A stretch of 5,371 bases of DNA from Candidatus Hydrogenedentota bacterium (GTDB lineage Bacteria; Hydrogenedentota; Hydrogenedentia; Hydrogenedentales; SLHB01). The notes below the pieces were generated by a model. The model was not told where the DNA came from. It made no database searches and worked only from the letters and a program-made list of their open reading frames with translations. Below are positions 5,355 through 5,371 of this stretch, one piece after another. Location: positions 1 through 5,371 of the forward strand of contig PUOI01000483.1 of the NCBI GenBank assembly GCA_003552765.1, read 5' to 3'. Position numbers and translations under genes: made by a program. Numbering within the stretch: the first letter of the stretch is position 1; each line of letters starts with the position of its first letter.

Positions 5355-5371
5355 AGGCCGATGACCGCGAG
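5351..5371 (+). CDS. Start of a translationally coupled downstream gene (truncated by window end)
   Basis: Only seven codons are visible, reading MKADDRE. The ATG overlaps the methyltransferase stop in an ATGA arrangement and has a GGAG eight bases upstream. Such coupling suggests stoichiometric co-expression with the methyltransferase. By context the product could be a cognate restriction endonuclease, a Vsr-type mismatch nuclease, or another defence protein. Nothing in seven residues can decide between these. Confidence 0.6.

Noticed and set aside
1..5371. CRISPR array, tRNA or rRNA genes, transposase
   Set aside because: No regularly spaced direct repeats, cloverleaf, rRNA-like segment or transposase motif was seen on either strand.

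Overview
The window is GC-rich bacterial DNA with three complete genes, the first codons of a fourth, and two informative non-coding stretches. The secreted helical-repeat protein points to a Gram-negative bacterium. The style of this protein, the plant-like phosphoglycerate mutase and the GC-rich hairpin repeats would suit a poorly cultured lineage of the Planctomycetes/Hydrogenedentota kind. That placement is a weak inference from gene flavour, not from any marker gene.

Layout. Positions 1-358 are non-coding. The first ~110 bases are packed with short GC-rich inverted repeats that look like the end of an interspersed repeat. Near 275-321 lies a clear intrinsic terminator for the minus strand. 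It closes the first gene, 2005-359 on the minus strand, a 548-residue exported protein. Its mature form starts Trp-Gly-Pro, and it carries an unrecognised N-terminal helical domain, a TPR-like middle, a duplicated C-terminal helical repeat and a Gln-rich tail.

Positions 2006-2501 form the divergent control region. It contains a minus-strand promoter candidate with a perfect TATAAT. On the plus strand it contains an intrinsic terminator with no recognisable gene in front of it. A good sigma70-type promoter begins inside that terminator's T-run, and a 10-bp stem-loop starts about where the transcript should begin.

Next is gpmI (2502-4130, plus), the 2,3-bisphosphoglycerate-independent phosphoglycerate mutase of glycolysis/gluconeogenesis. 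All expected catalytic and metal residues are present, and the sequence style recalls the plant/trypanosomatid branch. After a 96-base gap holding a long 13-bp stem-loop comes a C5-cytosine DNA methyltransferase (4227-5354, plus). Its stop codon overlaps the ATG of a further gene (5351 onward, cut by the window edge), which has its own well-placed Shine-Dalgarno sequence.

How it fits together. gpmI is housekeeping. The methyltransferase and its translationally coupled neighbour look like the start of a restriction-modification or other DNA-modification/defence operon placed directly behind a core metabolic gene. The most interesting points are the start of that operon and its structured leader, the orphan terminator in front of gpmI, and the unclassified WGP-type exported protein. 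No previously undescribed system can be demonstrated from this window alone, because the partner genes of the methyltransferase lie beyond its end.
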